A DNA stretch of 64,000 bases from Ecdyonurus torrentis. Lineage: Eukaryota > Arthropoda > Insecta > Ephemeroptera > Heptageniidae. This document shows positions 62,789 through 64,000 of this stretch, one piece after another (position 1 is the first letter of the stretch; every line of letters begins with the position of its first letter). The translations under genes were made by a program, and so were the position numbers. The DNA lies in NCBI GenBank assembly GCA_949318235.1, contig OX439131.1, positions 24,424,403 to 24,488,402 on the forward strand, written 5' to 3'. A model generated the notes under the pieces. The model saw only the letters and a program-made list of their open reading frames with translations. It was not told where the DNA came from and did not search any database.

Positions 62789-63124
62789 ACAAAGGAAGCT
62801 AAACTCCTCCAGGCTTTAGGCCACGTAGAACCAGCATTATCATGCAAGAATCTGACTGTTGGAAAGCAGTACCTCATCGAGAGTATGGAGAAAATCAACT
62901 CTAACTACGCAGATGAGCAAGTACTGATTGCTGTATTGAATGCATTGGACCACTCCAAATTCCTCCGTGTATTCCTGCCGTCTAGAATTCCAGCATCTAG
63001 GTTCAGTGATGAATTTCTTGTGCAATATAACTCATGCCCAGAATGTAAGAAGATGGTACTCATCTACAACGGCATGGTTGGAAGATGCATTGATGTTGAG
63101 TTTTCCACCAGATCCAGCAATTAA
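62789..63124 (+). CDS. 114-aa OB-like protein, coding exon 2 (residues 4-114, stop)
   Basis: The acceptor GTTTTTAG ends at 62788. The body reads like a compact beta-barrel: L-T-V-G-K-Q-Y at 25-31, Y-A-D-E-Q-V-L at 43-49, R-V-F-L-P-S-R at 63-69, R-F-S-D-E at 74-78, a C-x2-C pair at 86/89, then V-L-I-Y-N-G and C-I-D-V-E-F near the end. From memory this layout matches small OB-fold-like proteins found in many copies in some arthropod genomes and virus-like elements; I cannot verify that. No signal peptide or membrane segment. AATAAA follows at 63152-63157, so the gene looks complete. It converges on the BIR gene 431 bp away. Confidence 0.7.
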   Translation, partial: TKEAKLLQALGHVEPALSCKNLTVGKQYLIESMEKINSNYADEQVLIAVLNALDHSKFLRVFLPSRIPASRFSDEFLVQYNSCPECKKMVLIYNGMVGRCIDVEFSTRSSN

Positions 63125-63151
63125 ATACTTATTGTGATGATGAATTGATTA

Positions 63152-63157
63152 AATAAA
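63152..63157 (+). terminator. Poly(A) signal of the 114-aa protein gene
   Basis: AATAAA 28 nt after the stop codon. Confidence 0.7.
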
Positions 63158-63459
63158 ATCAAAACTTGCCTTGAAACCCTTAGTGATTTTTATTGAATAC
63201 TAAAAACCTTTTCACTTAGAATATGGCTCTTAAAGCTAATAGTTTGTAAGTTTTAATAAAATATTATAGCATAGTTAGTTTATAAATATCATTTCATTAA
63301 AAAAATATATAGAAAGGTATATTATAATAGAAAACACATTGAATAAAAATATAGAATGTCTTTCATTGAGGCGTTGTTTAAATATATTTAAGATGTTGAT
63401 GAGCATACAGGATAATTTTATAAGAAATGAAAACACTTTCAAATATGTTCAAACAAAAT

Positions 63460-63465
63460 TTTATT
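63460..63465 (-). terminator. Poly(A) signal of the BIR-protein gene
   Basis: AATAAA on the minus strand, 90 nt after the stop codon of the BIR frame. Confidence 0.6.
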
Positions 63466-63554
63466 TTAAATAATTTTACATACAACATAAATTTTCAAAC
63501 AATTTTTACTTTAAGAAACAAAAGAGAGTGATAAATGTAGAAATTCATAGGGGA

Positions 63555-64000
63555 TTAAAAGTCAATGCCAGTAAATGATGGGGTATAGTTAAACATGACA
63601 CAGTATTTGTTTAACTTTCTATGCTTGTCGAGGGGGTTATCCAGTTGGAGCCAGTTGTATACTTGCAGACCGCAGTAAATGCACTCTGTCATCTCAGGAA
63701 AATCCTCTGTTGGCTTGTGGAAAAATCCTGCTGCAACGAGATCGCAGATATGAACACTGTCTTGAGGCCAGTCTTTAAAGGTCTCCGTTCTCACATCATG
63801 GTTCAGCACATTGATTTTCGCCTTGTTGTTCAAACACCAATGTGCCAAGCGGTAGGCGTTAGCATGGGGGCATACACAGGCTTGATCACGGTGCAAGTGA
63901 TACAGACACTCTGTACCTACGTTGGTTGGAAGATCATTTAATTTCACTTCATGCATATCTAGCAGATCAAATATTGTGGAACGTTTCAAGAGTTTCTTTA
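63555..64000 (-). CDS. BIR-domain (IAP-repeat) protein, C-terminal part
   Basis: An open frame on the minus strand that runs off the right edge; the codons before 63989 stay open, so the start is not in this window. Counting from 63989 as residue 1, the BIR spans about 67-130: R-T-E-T-F-K-D-W-P, A-A-G-F-F, then zinc ligands C103, C106, H123, C130 in the exact C-x2-C-x16-H-x6-C spacing. It ends 14 residues later without a RING finger. A Cys/His-rich stretch (28-52) before it could be the end of a degenerate earlier BIR. BIR proteins bind caspases or act in cell division (survivin). Which applies here cannot be told. Baculo- and other insect viruses also carry BIR genes. Confidence 0.85.
   Translation of the reverse strand, partial: KKLLKRSTIFDLLDMHEVKLNDLPTNVGTECLYHLHRDQACVCPHANAYRLAHWCLNNKAKINVLNHDVRTETFKDWPQDSVHICDLVAAGFFHKPTEDFPEMTECIYCGLQVYNWLQLDNPLDKHRKLNKYCVMFNYTPSFTGIDF

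Noticed and set aside
62885..63124. 79-aa version of the small protein starting at the internal methionine
   Set aside because: The upstream spliced start keeps the conserved L-T-V-G-K-Q-Y part and has good splice sites.
63621..63941. 106-aa plus-strand frame
   Set aside because: It is antisense to the BIR-coding frame, which has the complete zinc-ligand pattern.

Overview
This is an AT-rich eukaryotic window with few genes. It is almost certainly arthropod and probably insect. The evidence is a two-domain GAS1-like receptor gene with a 10 kb intron, an insect-type Ty3/Gypsy retrotransposon, a TATA plus TCAGT-initiator core promoter, TATCGATA (DRE-type) motifs, and very many long (GA)n, (TA)n, (TG)n, (GAAA)n and poly-A/T tracts. 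I cannot name the order or species from sequence alone. No rRNA, tRNA or CRISPR array is visible.

Layout. 1-19.2 kb has no convincing gene. It holds a perfect 63-bp palindrome (211-273), a 0.7-kb foldback repeat (338-1062), a 285-bp Tc1/mariner-type MITE (7873-8157), a 1.35-kb terminal-inverted-repeat element (8641-9989), a 1.2-kb element with CCCACACAGCAC ends (17580-18790), and a few GC-richer islands that may be exons or promoters. 19.2-30.2 kb is a GAS1-like gene on the + strand: coding exons 19204-19563 and 29703-30215, 290 aa, secreted and probably GPI-anchored.

30,409-40,469 is an intact Ty3/Gypsy LTR retrotransposon on the + strand. Its 1161-bp LTRs look identical by eye, and it has a 4-bp target duplication, a long Gag, a Pol with protease, RT, RNase H and integrase, and no env. 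Pol is in the -1 frame relative to Gag. An in-phase A AAA AAC heptamer lies just before the Gag stop, with a G10 run and a long potential stem downstream. The element sits 193 bp after the GAS1-like stop codon, just upstream of the likely host poly(A) signal.

40.5-61.5 kb is again without clear genes. It has GC islands near 46.5-47.7 kb, a 286-bp foldback (52875-53160), a hAT-type element with an 8-bp target duplication and its own TATA/initiator promoter (54596-55660), a degraded LINE reverse-transcriptase tail (about 56.9-57.25 kb, minus strand) and a long-TIR element (59483-60420).

The last 2.5 kb is the most unusual part. A tandem array of 103-bp units carries imperfect palindromes centred on GTACGTAC-like cores and repeated TCAAGGTCA half-sites. 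Next comes a two-exon gene for a 114-aa OB-fold-like protein whose first coding exon is only 9 nt. Convergent to it is a BIR (IAP-repeat) protein gene that runs off the right edge. Palindrome array, small OB-like protein and BIR protein together resemble cargo of large DNA viruses or virus-like elements. That is an inference needing flanking sequence.
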